Assembly (NCBI RefSeq): GCF_017591425.1
Contig: NW_024466599.1
Span: forward strand, 70,102,501-70,166,500
Direction: 5' to 3'
DNA length: 64,000 bases
Origin: Ochotona curzoniae
Lineage: Eukaryota > Chordata > Mammalia > Lagomorpha > Ochotonidae
The translations under genes were made by a program, and so were the position numbers. Positions 11,701 to 23,656 of the stretch are shown piece by piece. Position 1 is the first letter of the stretch, and every line of letters begins with the position of its first letter. The notes under the pieces were generated by a model. That model saw only the letters and a program-made list of their open reading frames with translations, was not told the DNA's origin and did no database searches.

Positions 11701-12965
11701 AGCTTGACCCATGCCATACCAAACCAAACCTTGATAGGGAACTTTCAAAAGGGAAATTTAAGGGGCCTCCCAGGCCAAAGGAAAAGTTAAGGACTCTACC
11801 AGAAAAAAGAATGGGGACCATTGCCTAACCAGCAAGTACACAGCAAATGCTTAAATGTGACCATCTACGGAAAACAAGGAAACTAATATTATATAAGACA
11901 GGGGAACTAATTATATATAGGCAATTCCCTCCGTTTTCCCGGGCCTGGATTTCTGGATATGAACCGCTGGGTCTTAGGCATAACAGTAAGTCCCACTTCC
12001 TGCTAAAGCCTAGTTCATGTTTCTCTATGGGAATACTACAAAACCATCTCTGCCCAGAGGAAAAGGCCTTGCTCCCTTCTACATTCATCACTTGGGCAAA
12101 GATGAATCCTAAGGTGTTACTTTTAACAAGCAAACACATCCAGGCTATGCATTAAACACTTGGGTTTTCTTAAAATTTAGGCCAAAATGTGTGCATTCAG
12201 ATGCTCACATACGTATTTTCAGAAACCATTAACCATGGTATTAACTGTAGTAACTTAACAAGTTTAAAGCCAAGCAGGGGGTTGTTCAGTTTCTGAAGGA
12301 CAATTATTCACAGCAGAACCAGAAACACACTGCTGGAACAGCAAAGCAAACCCAGCGCACACCTTGTGGGCTCACATGTCCCACTGTGCCACCTCTTCCT
12401 CTACTTCTCCCAGGTCAGGCCTGTACCAGGATGTGCTGCCAGCGAAAATGATTTTTTAATCAGGCAACAGCAGCCACGATGAGAGGGTCTAAAGTCGCTT
12501 TTGTTTTTTTTTGATTTTGGGTTTTTTCCCCTAAAGAATGAACATGAAGACAGAACTTCCTGCTACTTCTGCCAGGCCCTGGGGTAGCGAGCGTACCCAG
12601 GATTACCACACTTGCCCGAGATTTCAGCAGGTCACTAGCTGTGTGCTGGGCACACCCCCAGCTTACTGAGAAGGCAAAGCCATGAAAACATGCCCAAGGA
12701 TTTACAGTTTTTGTCAGTGGCATCAAGATGTTATAAAGAGCTCTGGATGTCAGTTTAAGGTGCTTACCAGCATAGAGGTGCCAAAGTACCTTTCTAATGC
12801 AGGGTATAACACATTAGCAGAAGGCAGGCTAAGATGAGGGCCTGCGGATGGCAGAGTCCGTATATTCTGTCCAGCATGGTAGCAGCTGCCTGACACGTGG
12901 CTGCTGAGAACTTCAGTTATGACTAGAGACCTAGAGACTTTTTTCTTTTTAGATTTCTTTGTTTT

Positions 12966-13140
12966 GGGCCCAGCGCTGTGGCCTAGTGGTTAAAGTCCTG
13001 GCCTTGAACGCGACAGGATCCCATATGGGTGCCGGTTCTAATCCCGGCAGCTCCACTTCCCATCCCAGCTCCCTGCTTGTGGCCTGAGAAAGCAGTCGAG
13101 GATGATCCAAAGCCAAATAAATAAATCTTTAAAAAAAAAA
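12966..13140 (+). mobile_element. CSINE with internal deletion
   Basis: An intact 5' half ('gggcccagcgctgtggccta') joins 'aataaataaatctttaaaaa' directly after 'gaggatgatccaaagcc', so the 3' half is deleted. The tail abuts an inverted copy. Confidence 0.85.
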
Positions 13141-13418
13141 AAAAAGATTTTTTGTTTTTATTGGAAAAGCACATTTACATATTCTATCCTCTGATTCACT
13201 CCCTAAGTGGCCGCAACAGCTGGAGCCTGAAGCTTCTTCCAGGTCCCCAATGCAAGTGCTAGGTCCCAAGGCTCTGGGCCATCCTCTACTGCTTTCCCAG
13301 GCCACAAGCAGGGAGCTGGGTGGGAAGTGGAACCGCTGGGACAGGAACCAGTGCCCAAATGGGATCCTGGTGCAGGCAAGGTGAGGATTTCAGCCACCAG
13401 GCTATCGCACTAGGCGTG
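13141..13418 (-). mobile_element. CSINE, inverted, tail-to-tail with neighbour
   Basis: Reads 'gttcttcc'-type reverse CSINE sequence from 'gtttttattggaaaagcaca' through 'ggccacaagcagggagctgg' to 'ctatcgcactaggc'. Forms an inverted pair with the element on its left. Confidence 0.85.
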
Positions 13419-13548
13419 GTAAATTAATTTTTTATTTTTCATTAATTTGAACCCAGAAACTGACTCTCAATTCCACTACTGAGAACTGTTTTTGAAATCC
13501 TGGAACAATGTTAGTGTGTATTTTTCAACTATAAATTTTTCTTAAATC

Positions 13549-13698
13549 TCCTATGGGGTTGCAGAGTCCCAAGGCTAGGCCACAAGTAGGGAGCTGGATG
13601 GAAAGCGAGGCAGCTGGGACACGAATCAGTGACCATATGGGATCCTGGCCTACACAAATTGAGGATTTTAGCCACTGAGCCATCATGCTGAGCCCAAA
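13549..13698 (-). mobile_element. CSINE fragment
   Basis: Only the part equivalent to the 5' half of the element is present, in reverse: 'ggccacaagtagggagctgg' to 'ccatcatgctgagccc'. Confidence 0.8.
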
Positions 13699-13872
13699 AC
13701 AAAATTTTCTACATAAATTAAGTCCTATCTAGGAAGAACACCTCCACCACCTCCCTCCTGTTTACAGACCACCCCCCTCATCCCTTTTTTAGCTAAACTG
13801 TTATCTCCAGATCTAAATCTAGCCATGGCATGACCTATGACAGCAACTCAGATGTGGAATAATGCTAAAAGG

Positions 13873-14220
13873 CTTTTTTTTTTTTTTTTCAAAATTTCTT
13901 TAATTTATTCTAAAGGCAGAGTTACACACACACACACACACACAGAGGGGGCGGGGGATAATCTTCCACCTGCTAGTTTGCTTCCCTCATCATGCCAATT
14001 GTCAGGGCTAGATCAGCTGAAATCAGATACCAGGAGCTTCACATCCTGGAGTCCAACATGGGTGCAGGAGTCCAAGTACTTGAGCCATCCCCTCTACTGC
14101 TTTTCCAGGTACTTTAGCAGGGAGCTGGACTTAAAGTGAAGCAGCCAGAACTTGAAACGGTACCCTATGGGATGCTAGTATGACAGACATGGGCTTAACC
14201 CACTTGCCACAACGCAGCCT
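13873..14220 (-). mobile_element. CSINE, old copy, with (CA)n
   Basis: T-run then 'ctaaaggcagagttacacac'; an internal CA tract at 13924-13943; then 'ttttccaggtactttagcag' and 'agggagctggacttaaagtg'. Confidence 0.75.
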
Positions 14221-14299
14221 CTTACGCTGACATAGTTCTCCCATGAGAATGAGAGTACCTATATGCTCGAATATCGTGGTCAAATATTTCCACTGCTGA

Positions 14300-14615
14300 C
14301 TAAATCCCATTTTCTTTAAATGTTTTTACTTATCTGAAAGGCATAGAGACACAGACACAAATATTCTTCTTATGTTACTCAATCCCCAACTGTCTCCAAA
14401 CTGCCAGGAATGGGCTATCATGGAGCCAATTCAGGGCACCAGGGAGGCAGACATTCCAGCGCCCGAGCCATGATCTGCTGCTTCCCAGGGTAAGCATCAG
14501 CAGGCAGTTGGAATCAGAAGTGGAGGTGGGACTCAACACCCCCGGCACTCCAATATGAAGTCCAGGCACCACAAGCAGCATTTTAACTGCTGTGCCAGAG
14601 GCCGGCCCTTGATGC
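14300..14615 (-). mobile_element. CSINE, old copy
   Basis: Has 'acttatctgaaaggcataga', 'cagcaggcagttggaatcag' and ends 'ctgtgccagaggccggccc'. Confidence 0.75.
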
Positions 14616-14944
14616 TAAGCTCTCACACTGAACATTTCACAAGCCTTTTAGGAGGAGACACCACAGCAAGCCACATTATTCCATCCTTTCTGGCCTATGC
14701 ACAGTGACTATGTCATGACAACACTGCAGAAGAGAAGGATCAGTGGGACCCTCTCAGGATAGGTCTTCAACCCTGTTCTTCAGGCTTTCAAAAACGCTTA
14801 GTGAGATATTATTTTGCTTTCTGAAATCAGTAATGAACGTCTGAACTTCTGTAACTGTTTCAAATAAAAAATATCTAATGTATTTTCTTACAGACTAAAA
14901 ATAAAGAAAGCTCAGCAGCTGTGTTTTAGATTTCCATCTCTACA

Positions 14945-15150
14945 AGGCAGACATCATGCTAAGTAATTTGTTCAATGACTTCATTTCTCACATAAGTATA
15001 GTATACAGATATTATTACCCTTTTTTAACAAATGAGGAAACAAGGTACCAAGTGACTGAATAAAGTTTACTAACTTCACCGCGTTACACACAGAAGTTGC
15101 TGCATCTGAATGGGAACCCAGGTATGTCTCCCGTGAACAACTACAGCCTT
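14945..15150 (-). mobile_element. MIR relic
   Basis: Reverse-strand MIR: 'atattattaccctttttt', 'acaaatgaggaaacaaggta' and 'ctgaatgggaacccaggt'. Confidence 0.65.
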
Positions 15151-16143
15151 TCCACTAATATGCTGCCTCGCACTGAACACACGCAAAAGTTTAGTGTAAG
15201 TTCTCACTGAATGCACACCATACAAGGCAAGCAAGCAACACTAAAGCCGCAGATTAAGTTAATTAAAGTTGTCAAGAATTAGCGAAAGCAACAAACAGAA
15301 GTAAGGCAACTGACTTTTAAAAGTAATTTTGCTGTTGGCTTCATCAGTATCCCAACACAATCCATTCATACAGATTATAATCTACTCATACAGTAAGCTA
15401 TAAATATTCTGAATTCTATTGCCTATAAATTTAGCAACCACTCATACAACTTACATATCTCAAAATACACATCCCTTGATTTAATCACCAACAACCTACA
15501 TGACATATTTAGACTTAGGAAGTTAACATAAATGGTAATCATTTCCAAACAAAAATGAAAACAAAATAATCAAATAATAATTACTAATAATATTCAAAAC
15601 TGTTCTTTTTCCTCACTCTGCAACTCAGTTCCATGTAATTCTGATATATTAACATAAGGGCAAAAATCACACATAACATATAATAGAAAATGTGACAACA
15701 TTTAGTTGGATACTAAGCTCCTTTTCTCTCACAACAATGTGAAGAGGCAGTGGAGGGATCTTTGTGTAATTTACTATGAATACAAATCAGATACAGAGAA
15801 CACTGCCCAGCCCATTAGCAATACTGCAAACTTGCTGAATGAATAACATACTTGGTCAAGACACTCCCACAATCACTTCCTACTGCCTAGCTGAGTCATC
15901 TCCCCGCCTGCCCACAGTGTAAGTTACAAGAATACTAACACACTACTTTTCATAGGATGCCAAACCCTGGCTACATGAATCAACGTTGTGAGGCTAAAGG
16001 CAATGTTAAGCTATTTAGATGCTACTTATTTTTTCATCCTTCTTAACTGAAGCCATCTGTTAGGTAAGTATTTATAATAAAAAGTATTCCAATTTCCTTA
16101 GAAAGTGCTGGCTAAATTAAATTTAATAGAAAATTAAACTTAC

Positions 16144-16312
16144 CTTTCCACAATCCATTCTGGTCGGATTACTTTCTCCCCTTTTAATTCTTTAATTTTT
16201 GCATTAGGAAGATTTGTGGCAATAATGTGCGTTGTTTTGGATCTGGAATAATATACATGGTATTGACCTCCATGCAACATCATTAGATTTCTCAATTCCT
16301 CAGCAGAAGGGT
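16144..16312 (-). CDS. REV1: REV1 exon 4: BRCT core, residues 61-117
   Basis: The acceptor TTTTACAG precedes AC CCT TCT, completing the Asp of 'YTDPSAEEL', and the donor is AAG|GTAAGT. The exon is 169 nt, phase 1 to phase 2. It encodes LMMLHGGQYHVYYSRSKTTH, then IIATNLPNAKIKELKGEKV, then IRPEWIVES. These hold the BRCT hallmarks: the Gly-Gly turn after helix 1, the 'THIIA' strand and the conserved Trp of 'RPEWIVES'. Apart from K to N in 'LRN', I see identity with human over this stretch, as expected for a structured core. Confidence 0.95.
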
Positions 16313-17263
16313 CTGTAAAATTAACACACGAGTGTATTCAGCTTTATGTATAAGAAAGTAAAACCCTAGGCTAAAAAGAATCGCCATCAACAGGTCAACC
16401 TCAGGAGCATCTGAGTTCACTCTCTGGCTGCTGTCAAGCACACAGCAGGGAAGCAACTGCTGCCTCAGCAGAAGCACTTCTCAGTCAACTGCCAGTCAAA
16501 CAACAGCCACGGAGAGAGAACAGAGACCCCAACCAAAGTGCAAACAACACAGTATGCGGAAGCTTTTGACTATAGACGCATATGACACCGGTAACTTATG
16601 TTTTGAAAAAAATCAGTAACTATAAACTCATTATGGACCACTCCTGAGACATTAACTAATTCTTCAGCTCCTTCAGAGTAATGTGGAAATAGTCAGATAA
16701 CGATTATTCATCCACATACAGTTTATTATAGGGCTTATTAACAGACTTTGTCTCTGAAATCTAGCCATTTTAATTCTTATTTAGTAAGCTAACTAAAAAG
16801 TTCTTCTTGTCCAGTTCTACTACAAAACTGCTCCATTTTGAAGAATTAATGTGGTTTATGCATTCTTATAAAGAAATGTCTGATTCACAAGTTAATTATT
16901 ACCTGCATTACTATTATCACATTAAGTTATTTATTCTCAAACACTTTGTGTTTGCTCTAACTCATACCTCCCCAGCAACAGTGAGAGCGAGGAGCGAAGG
17001 GTGCACAGGAGGCCAGTGTATCTGCTTCAGCTACTCGCTAGCATATTCTCCTTAAATTCAGGCTGCACAAGTCCAAGCACTGAAATCACTGTTTATTTCA
17101 AATAGGTGAATTTTAGCTTTTGGCACAATGGAAACAAATTAATTTTAACTTTAGGGAAACTTCAAAAGAGCTATAGAAAAAAAGAATTACAAGCAAGCTT
17201 ATTTTGCTTTTAAAAAATTGATTTCCATTAATTCCACGAAGTTTTTAAAATTTTCCTTATACA

Positions 17264-17602
17264 GGGTCCAGAGTGGTAGCCTAGTGGCTGAAGTCCTCAC
17301 GTTGCATGCACCAGGATCCCATATGAGCGCCAGTTTGTATCCCGGTGGCCCCGCTTCCCACCCAGCTCCCTGCTTGTGGCCTGGGAAAGCACTGGAGAAC
17401 AGCTCAAAGCCTTGGGACCCTGCACTCAGTGGGAGATCCGCAAGAGGCTCCTGGCTGCTGGCTCTGGACTGGCACACCTCCAACCATTGCCACCACTTGG
17501 GGACTGAATCAATGGACAGAAGATCTTTCCCTTTTATCTCTCCTCCTTTATATATATCTGACCTTACAATAAAATTAAGCATATCTTAAAAAAAAAAAAA
17601 AA
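17264..17602 (+). mobile_element. CSINE, full length
   Basis: From 'cagggtccagagtggtagcc' to 'aataaaattaagcatatctt' plus poly-A. Good match to the young subfamily. Confidence 0.88.
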
Positions 17603-17775
17603 CTTCCCTCTAGAGATATGCTGAGTTTTCCTAATTTTTGGTAAATTCCTGCAGCACAGTTTGTCTGACTTTGTAGATTACAAATACTGTCCAAAATAAA
17701 TATAATACAAAAGGCAATGCAAACTATGTGCATAATTTTTAAATTTTAGTAGTCACATTAAAAATAGCAAAACAA

Positions 17776-18086
17776 GGCCTGGTGTGATGGCCTGGTGGCT
17801 GGAGTTCTAGCCTTGGGCGCGCCAGGATCCCATGTGGGTGCTGGTTCTAATCCTGGCAGCCCAACTTCCCATCCAGCTCCCTGCTTATTGCCAGGAGGTA
17901 ATAAGGGACAGCCGAAAGTCTTGGGACCCTGAACTGCATGGGAGACCAGCAGGAGGTTCCTGGCTTCAGCTCAGCTCCTGCCATTGCTGTCACTTGGGGA
18001 GCGAATCAGAGGACAGAAGATCTTCCTGTCTCTCCTTCTCTCTGTATGTCTGCCTTTTCAATAAAGGTAAATAAATCTTTAAAATG
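17776..18086 (+). mobile_element. CSINE, full length
   Basis: From 'aggcctggtgtgatggcctg' to 'aaataaatctttaaaatg', followed by a short (TA)n tract. Confidence 0.88.
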
Positions 18087-18532
18087 TATATATATATATA
18101 TTACAAAACAAACTAAAACTAATTTTAGTAATTTTTTGCTTAGAAATATTTCAATAATTAGTGTTAAATGCTGAGATTTGTTCTTTTGTTCATCTATCTC
18201 CAGAATCAAGTTTTATTTTATATTTATAGTACATCTCAATTTAGACCAGCCACATTTCAAGCACTTACTACTTGTAACTTAAAGATAAACACAGCGGATC
18301 ATGTAAGAGTATGAAATCATACTTTTAAATAAAATTAACTCAAAACTCATAAAAAAAAAAGTGTTCAGGACCTAAGGACCACAAAATGCAACCTACAACA
18401 TCAGAACAACTCAACGTTGATTGTGGAAATTATTGAAAAGTTTTCACAGGAAGGATCAAAAAAATCAAACTGTAACATCAAATTGTGGAAATTAAATAGC
18501 CAATCAGTAATCTATAGCATATATTGTTTTTT

Positions 18533-18897
18533 AAAAGAGTAAGAGTAGGGCCCGGCGCGGTGGCGCAAGTGGTTAAAGGTCCTCGCCTTGCACGCCCGGG
18601 ATCCCATATGGGCACTGGTTCTAATCCCAGCAGCCCCGCTTCCCTTCCAGCTCCCTGCCTGTGGCCTGGGAAAGCAGTGGAGGACGGCCCAAAGCTTTGG
18701 GACCCTGCACCCGCGTGGGAGACCCGGAAGAGGCTCCTGGCTTCGGATCGGCATAGTATCGGCCCGTTGCAGCTCACTTGGGGAGTGAATCATCGGATGG
18801 AAGATCTTCCTCTCTGTCTCTCCTCTCTGTATATCCGCCTTTCCAATGAAAAAATAATAAAAATAAATCTTTAAAAAAAAAAAAAAAGAGTAAGAGT
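18533..18897 (+). mobile_element. Young CSINE with target-site duplication
   Basis: A complete element from about 18547 ('agggcccggcgcggtggcgc') to a poly-A tail. The flanking direct repeat aaaagagtaagagt is at 18533-18546 and 18884-18897, both copies identical. High CpG content and low divergence suggest a recent L1-mediated insertion. Confidence 0.92.
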
Positions 18898-19279
18898 GGG
18901 AAACATGAAATCTAAGATTAGATTAGATTAAAATGGACATCTAATTCAGTGAAAGATATGGAAACCTAAAAACTATTTCGCAAGTTAACCTATGACTTCC
19001 CTAAACTAATTCTATGGAACACAACTGGGTCACCTCTTCCACATAGCTACTCAAAGGATGTACCAAAATACATTAACATTATATACACATATTCATAATG
19101 CCCTCTTTTCTCCAGTAATTGCTTCTCTAGAAATTTGGAACTAGAAAATCTAGAGTTCAACGTCCTTCCACTGGATGAAGCCAAGAGGTTTTGTGAAGTT
19201 CAATGCAGAAAGTTCTTATATAGTTCTCAGTGTGAAGCAGACCGTGAAAACCAACCTACATAAACCATGATGACAGACT

Positions 19280-19375
19280 GACCTGAGTTTAATCATGGCT
19301 TTAAAACCCTTCGGTTGTGTCACTCTGGAAACAACACTTAACTCCTTTAGACTTTCTACTTCATAAACAAACATG
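19280..19375 (+). mobile_element. MIR relic, weak
   Basis: Contains 'tgtgtcactctggaaacaac' and 'acttaactcctttagacttt', matching the MIR core on the plus strand at low identity. Confidence 0.4.
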
Positions 19376-20129
19376 CGGCACTTAGAAAGCTCTCACTATG
19401 AAGGCCATTAATACAAGCTAGGAGCTGTGCTTCAGTCCAGAAGGGCTCCGACTTTCACTGTCCACACCAATACCAATGCTGCCACACACAGCAGAGACCC
19501 ACTCCATCAGCCCAAATCACCTGGCCTGGCTCCACTTATCTTGCTTTTAAATGAATTTTTAAAATAGCATGTCTCTCTGGTCCTATTTCTGCTGTAGAAC
19601 ATGCTCCCATAATACAAGTTTAAAGGGAATAAACAGTTCTAAAGACCGGCATAATAAATTCATCACATGTCTAATATTCTTTAACTCAGGAAATGCGGAA
19701 CTACAGAAAGAAGCCTAATATCCAAAACCATACAATCAGAGTGACTTTAAGCATGCTGTGACACAGCACCTGCCCCAAGTGCTCACGGCAGCCCCCATCG
19801 TTGCTCCCACTGCAGTTATTAACTTTCTTAATGACACTGACAAGATTAACTAACCTTGTCTTTTCCTTCTGTTTACGGTCAGATTATCCCATGAAACATA
19901 CACTTCTGGAGGGCAGGAACCTGGTCTGGGTTACTTTCAAATTCCTGGCACAAAACACAACTGTTTGCTTAGTTGATTAATTAATCCTGAAAATACCAAA
20001 GACTCCTAGTTTGCAATCTATTCCTCTAGCAAAACTGGAGTGGCAAGTGATTACCAATATTTCAGTTTTTGAAGCATTCACACACTCACTCAAAAATTAG
20101 AGAAGTCATACAGCATACTACCAACATCA

Positions 20130-20265
20130 ACTGGGATCAACCTGGACAGCCATTATGTGTCAATTCCGTGTCCCTGGGCACCAGAGTCCCAGTTTCCTCA
20201 CATATAACTCAGGACAGGTAACAACAATGCCTCAAGGCCGCTGAGGTAGTTCAAATAACTCACCA
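20130..20265 (+). mobile_element. MIR relic, weak
   Basis: Contains 'cccagtttcctcacatataa' and 'gctgaggtagttcaaataac', like the 3' half of MIR on the plus strand. Confidence 0.45.
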
Positions 20266-20862
20266 AAAGAATAGTAAGAATTACGTGCCACCCATTACAA
20301 ATCATGACTAGAATGAACACCTACTCCATAGCAGAGGGCACTGTCTTCCTACTAACCAGCACATTTGCTCAGGCGACCAGCCCCTTCTCTCAGCCCATTT
20401 TTTCCTTCCAGCATACCCTTGATGGACTGACAAGGAAATAGAAAGGAAAAAAAAAAAAAAAAAACTAGACCAGGAAACTCCATACTCAAATCTTTGCAAT
20501 CAATGTCACACTCTAGGGAATGTTACAACTCAGAGCTCCAAGCAGTCCACTGGTCGCTTCACTTTCCCAGAGTAGTACAGACTAGCCTAATCAAGTTAAA
20601 CAGACAAGGCAAAGTAACTAAGACCCTGCATTATACATTCTCATTGCACATACTATTTTTCAAGAGTATAAAAAATATAATTTAACAAATTACCCACAAA
20701 AATGATCACTTCTAGTTTATTACTGACATTGGTACAGATCTTTTAAAAGTTAACACCAATATCTCTGAGGCTCAGTGGTTACACAGTAGCTCCATACATG
20801 ATTTTTTAGCAAAAGAAAACTGCAGCACTGGCTCTAACAAGAGATTTTAAAAATCACTTCCT

Positions 20863-21167
20863 GGGCCTGGTATGGTGGCCTAGTGGCTAAAATCCTTGCC
20901 TTGAATACTGAGATCCCACATGGATGCCAGTTCTAACCCTGGCAGCCCAGCATTCCATCTGGCTCCATGCTTGTGGCCTGGGAAAGCAGTCAAGGATGAC
21001 CCAAGGCCTTGGGACCTGCACCTGCATGGGAGACCTGAAAGAGGCTCCTGGCTCCGGATTGGCTCAGCTCCAGCCAGTGTAGTCACTTAGGAAGTGAATC
21101 ATCGGACGGAAGATCTTCCTTTCTGTATATCTACCTTTCCAATAAAAATAAATAATCTTTAAAAAAA
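20863..21167 (+). mobile_element. CSINE, full length
   Basis: From 'gggcctggtatggtggccta' to 'aataaaaataaataatcttt' plus A-run. Confidence 0.88.
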
Positions 21168-21204
21168 AATTACCTCCTGAAGTTCTATTAAGGTATCTCA
21201 AAAT

Positions 21205-21440
21205 TACAGAGTGAACAAGAGAGCTCGCCCATTCAGTGGTTCACCTCTCGAATGCGCACAAAGGCTGAGGCAGGGCCAGGATTACAGCCCATAGACAGGA
21301 ACTCAATCAAGTCTTCCCACAGGAGTGGCGGGGACCTAACCACTGAGTCATTGCTGCCTCCCCAAGTCTGCATCAGCAGAAAGCTGAACCCAGGAACTAC
21401 CTATTTAGTATTCTAACATGTGACCACATATCTTACCTGC
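21205..21440 (-). mobile_element. Old CSINE-like fragment
   Basis: Reverse-type sequence: 'gcccattcagtggttcacct', 'gctgaggcagggccagg' and 'ctaaccactgagtcattgct'. Strongly diverged. Confidence 0.45.
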
Positions 21441-21664
21441 TAGGCCAAATACCACATCCTCTACTAAATTATCATTCATCAACTGTGCCTAATTAAGTTT
21501 TTTTATATAAATACCATCAATTTTAGGCAGATAACTTCACAGAAGTTATAGTACTGTGTGTTTGTAGCATAGGGAAACCCATTCAAAAACCAGTGAATGT
21601 TCTATGCATAACAAACAAATTTGGAGGAAAAAAAATGGTGTGAAAACAACTGAGTGTCTTCAAC

Positions 21665-21830
21665 CATGCACTGTTATTAACTTTCTCTAATCCTTATGAC
21701 TACACTATGAAGGAATGTTATTCCCACCTCACAAAACAAAAATGGGAGACATTAATTTTCCAGAATCACATAAGGTAGAGTTACAATTCAATTCCAAGTT
21801 GTGACTCTAGAAACTCAAATTGCACACCTT
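21665..21830 (-). mobile_element. MIR relic
   Basis: Reverse MIR-like: 'cttatgactacactatgaag', 'tattcccacctcacaaaaca' and 'ccagaatcacataaggtag'. Confidence 0.5.
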
Positions 21831-22321
21831 TTGCATATTGAAATCCTGTATTCAAAAGCTCAGCTTCTAGGTGTAGGTTAACACTGAAAACATCTTCGGC
21901 AACTGACTCACAAAATCAGAGGCCAGATGAGATACCTTATAAAGCGACTGTATGGTTCTATACACCAAAATCAGTGCTTTCAGCTGAACAAAGTTTGGAA
22001 AAACATTTTATAAGTCTCTGAGTAAAAGCAGAGCAGATTCTATCACACTCAATTTTATAGATGGAATTGAAACAGAAAATACAAATGAAAATATTTGAGG
22101 AAAATTTTTAAAATTGATAAAATGTGCATTATGAACAGATTTCAAAAACTTTTGTACCAAAATTTTAAAAAATGATCTTTTATTACATTTTCCCATGAAC
22201 TTCTTCAAATCCCTTCAAAGAAATCCACAACACATTGGGAAGAGCAGAGCAATACCCACACTTTTTGATTATCTAATAACTACAAGGTATTATACACAAA
22301 ATTTAAGTCAAATAAAAGTAG

Positions 22322-22557
22322 TACAGGTTGAGCATCCATAATCCAAAAATCCAAAATCTGAAATGTTCCAAATTCTAAAATTGTTTCTGAACTAACATGA
22401 TACTCAAAAAGCTTCAGATTTGGAATATTTTAAAGTTTGGATCTTAGAATTAGTGACATTCAGCCATTGGTCAGGCAAGTATTTCAAAATCCCAAAAGCC
22501 TAAAATCTGACACACTTCTGATCCCAAGCGTTTTCAACAAGGGAAGCACTACCTGTA
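22322..22557. mobile_element. MER2/Tigger-like DNA transposon, internally deleted
   Basis: Starts 'tacaggttgagcatccataa' and ends 'gcactacctgta', so the termini are inverted and flanked by TA. Repeated 'ccaaaatctgaaat'-type motifs match the termini of MER2, a non-autonomous TcMar-Tigger family. About 236 bp, shorter than full MER2. Family assigned from memory. Confidence 0.7.
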
Positions 22558-22570
22558 CCTAAAAATAATT

Positions 22571-22850
22571 ACTGGAGCAGGCATGTGGCCAAGCAGCTAA
22601 GGCACTGCATCCCCTGCTGAGGCATCTGAGTCTGAGCCCAGTTCTACTCCCCAGCCGAGCTTCCTCCTGATCCACACAACCAGGAGCAATGGCATCCATG
22701 TGGGAGAGCAGGATTGAGTGCCACCTTCAGCCCTGCCAGTACTGACTGTTGTGGGCATCTGGAGAATGAATCAGAATGGCAGCTTGCTCCCCCTGTCTCG
22801 CTCTGTCTGTACCTCTCAAATAATGAGGAGAGACAAAGGAGGGAGAGGAG
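22571..22850 (+). mobile_element. Old CSINE
   Basis: Has 'ggagcaggcatgtggccaag', 'cagctaaggcactgcatccc' and 'ggagaatgaatcagaatgg'. Diverged. Confidence 0.65.
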
Positions 22851-22989
22851 ATAGCAGGGCTAATACACAAAATGTGTAAGATACAACAGTGGAGACCAGA
22901 AGTCTTGGGTCATAGGTTGGTTCTGCCATAATCACCTAGATAACAGTAATAAGTTTTCTACTATCTTTGTGCTTTAGAATGACAGAGGT

Positions 22990-23272
22990 CAGGCCCGGCA
23001 TGACGACTCAACTGGCTAATACTCCGTCTCCAAACCTGCCATCTCATGTGGGTACCATTCATGCCCCGGCTGCGCCACTTCCTATCCAATTTCCTGCTTG
23101 TAGTCTCGAAAAGCAGCAGAGGATGGCTCAAAGCCTTGGGACACTGCACCATGGGAGATTTGTAAAGAAGCTCCTGGCTTCATATTCACCACTTGAGAAG
23201 ATCAGTGGATGGAACACCTCTCGTTTCTCTTGTAAAAATCTGCCTTTCAAATAAACAAATCTTTAAAAAATC
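22990..23272 (+). mobile_element. CSINE
   Basis: From 'aggcccggcatgacgactca' through 'ttcctgcttgtagtctcgaa' to 'aaataaacaaatctttaaaa'. Confidence 0.83.
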
Positions 23273-23334
23273 ATAAAGAAAAGGAACATACCATATAAAG
23301 GACCAAAGGACCACATGTTAGACCACATTTAGAC

Positions 23335-23656
23335 GTTTTTTAAAAAGACGTATTTATTTTTATTGAGGTGGCAGATTTACAGAGAGAAGAAGAGACAAAG
23401 ATCTTTCATCCTCGGATTTATACCCCAAATGGCCCCAACTGCCAGAGCTGAACTGATCTGAAGCCAGGAACCTCTCCCAGGTCTCCCATGCAGGTACAGG
23501 GTCCCAAGGCACTGGACCACCCTCTGCTGCTTTCCCAAGCCACAAGCAGGGAGCTGGATGGAAAGTAGAGAAGCCTGGGCACAAACCAGCACCCATATGG
23601 GATCCTAGCCCTTTCAAGGGGAGAATTAACCAACTGAGTTACGGCACTGGGCCTAC
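23335..23656 (-). mobile_element. CSINE
   Basis: Reverse copy from 'aaagacgtatttatttttat' through 'ccacaagcagggagctggat' to 'ttacggcactgggcct'. Lies 60 bp from an oppositely oriented CSINE. Confidence 0.87.

Larger units (their letters stand above)
8693..16143 (-). other. REV1: REV1 intron 4
   Basis: Holds the 3 x 224 bp tandem triplication, nine or more CSINEs in both orientations and an MIR. The segments 11700-12960 and 15150-16143 show no recognised repeat; the former has two ~100-residue frames on opposite strands that look like chance. Confidence 0.85.

Noticed and set aside
11825..12155. Two ~100-residue frames on opposite strands in intron 4
   Set aside because: Mutually overlapping, no domain, and inside the REV1 transcription unit; chance frames.
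18547..18640. tRNA gene from A-box and B-box sequence
   Set aside because: The boxes belong to the tRNA-derived head of CSINE; no cloverleaf with a matching acceptor stem and the full element continues with a SINE body and tail.
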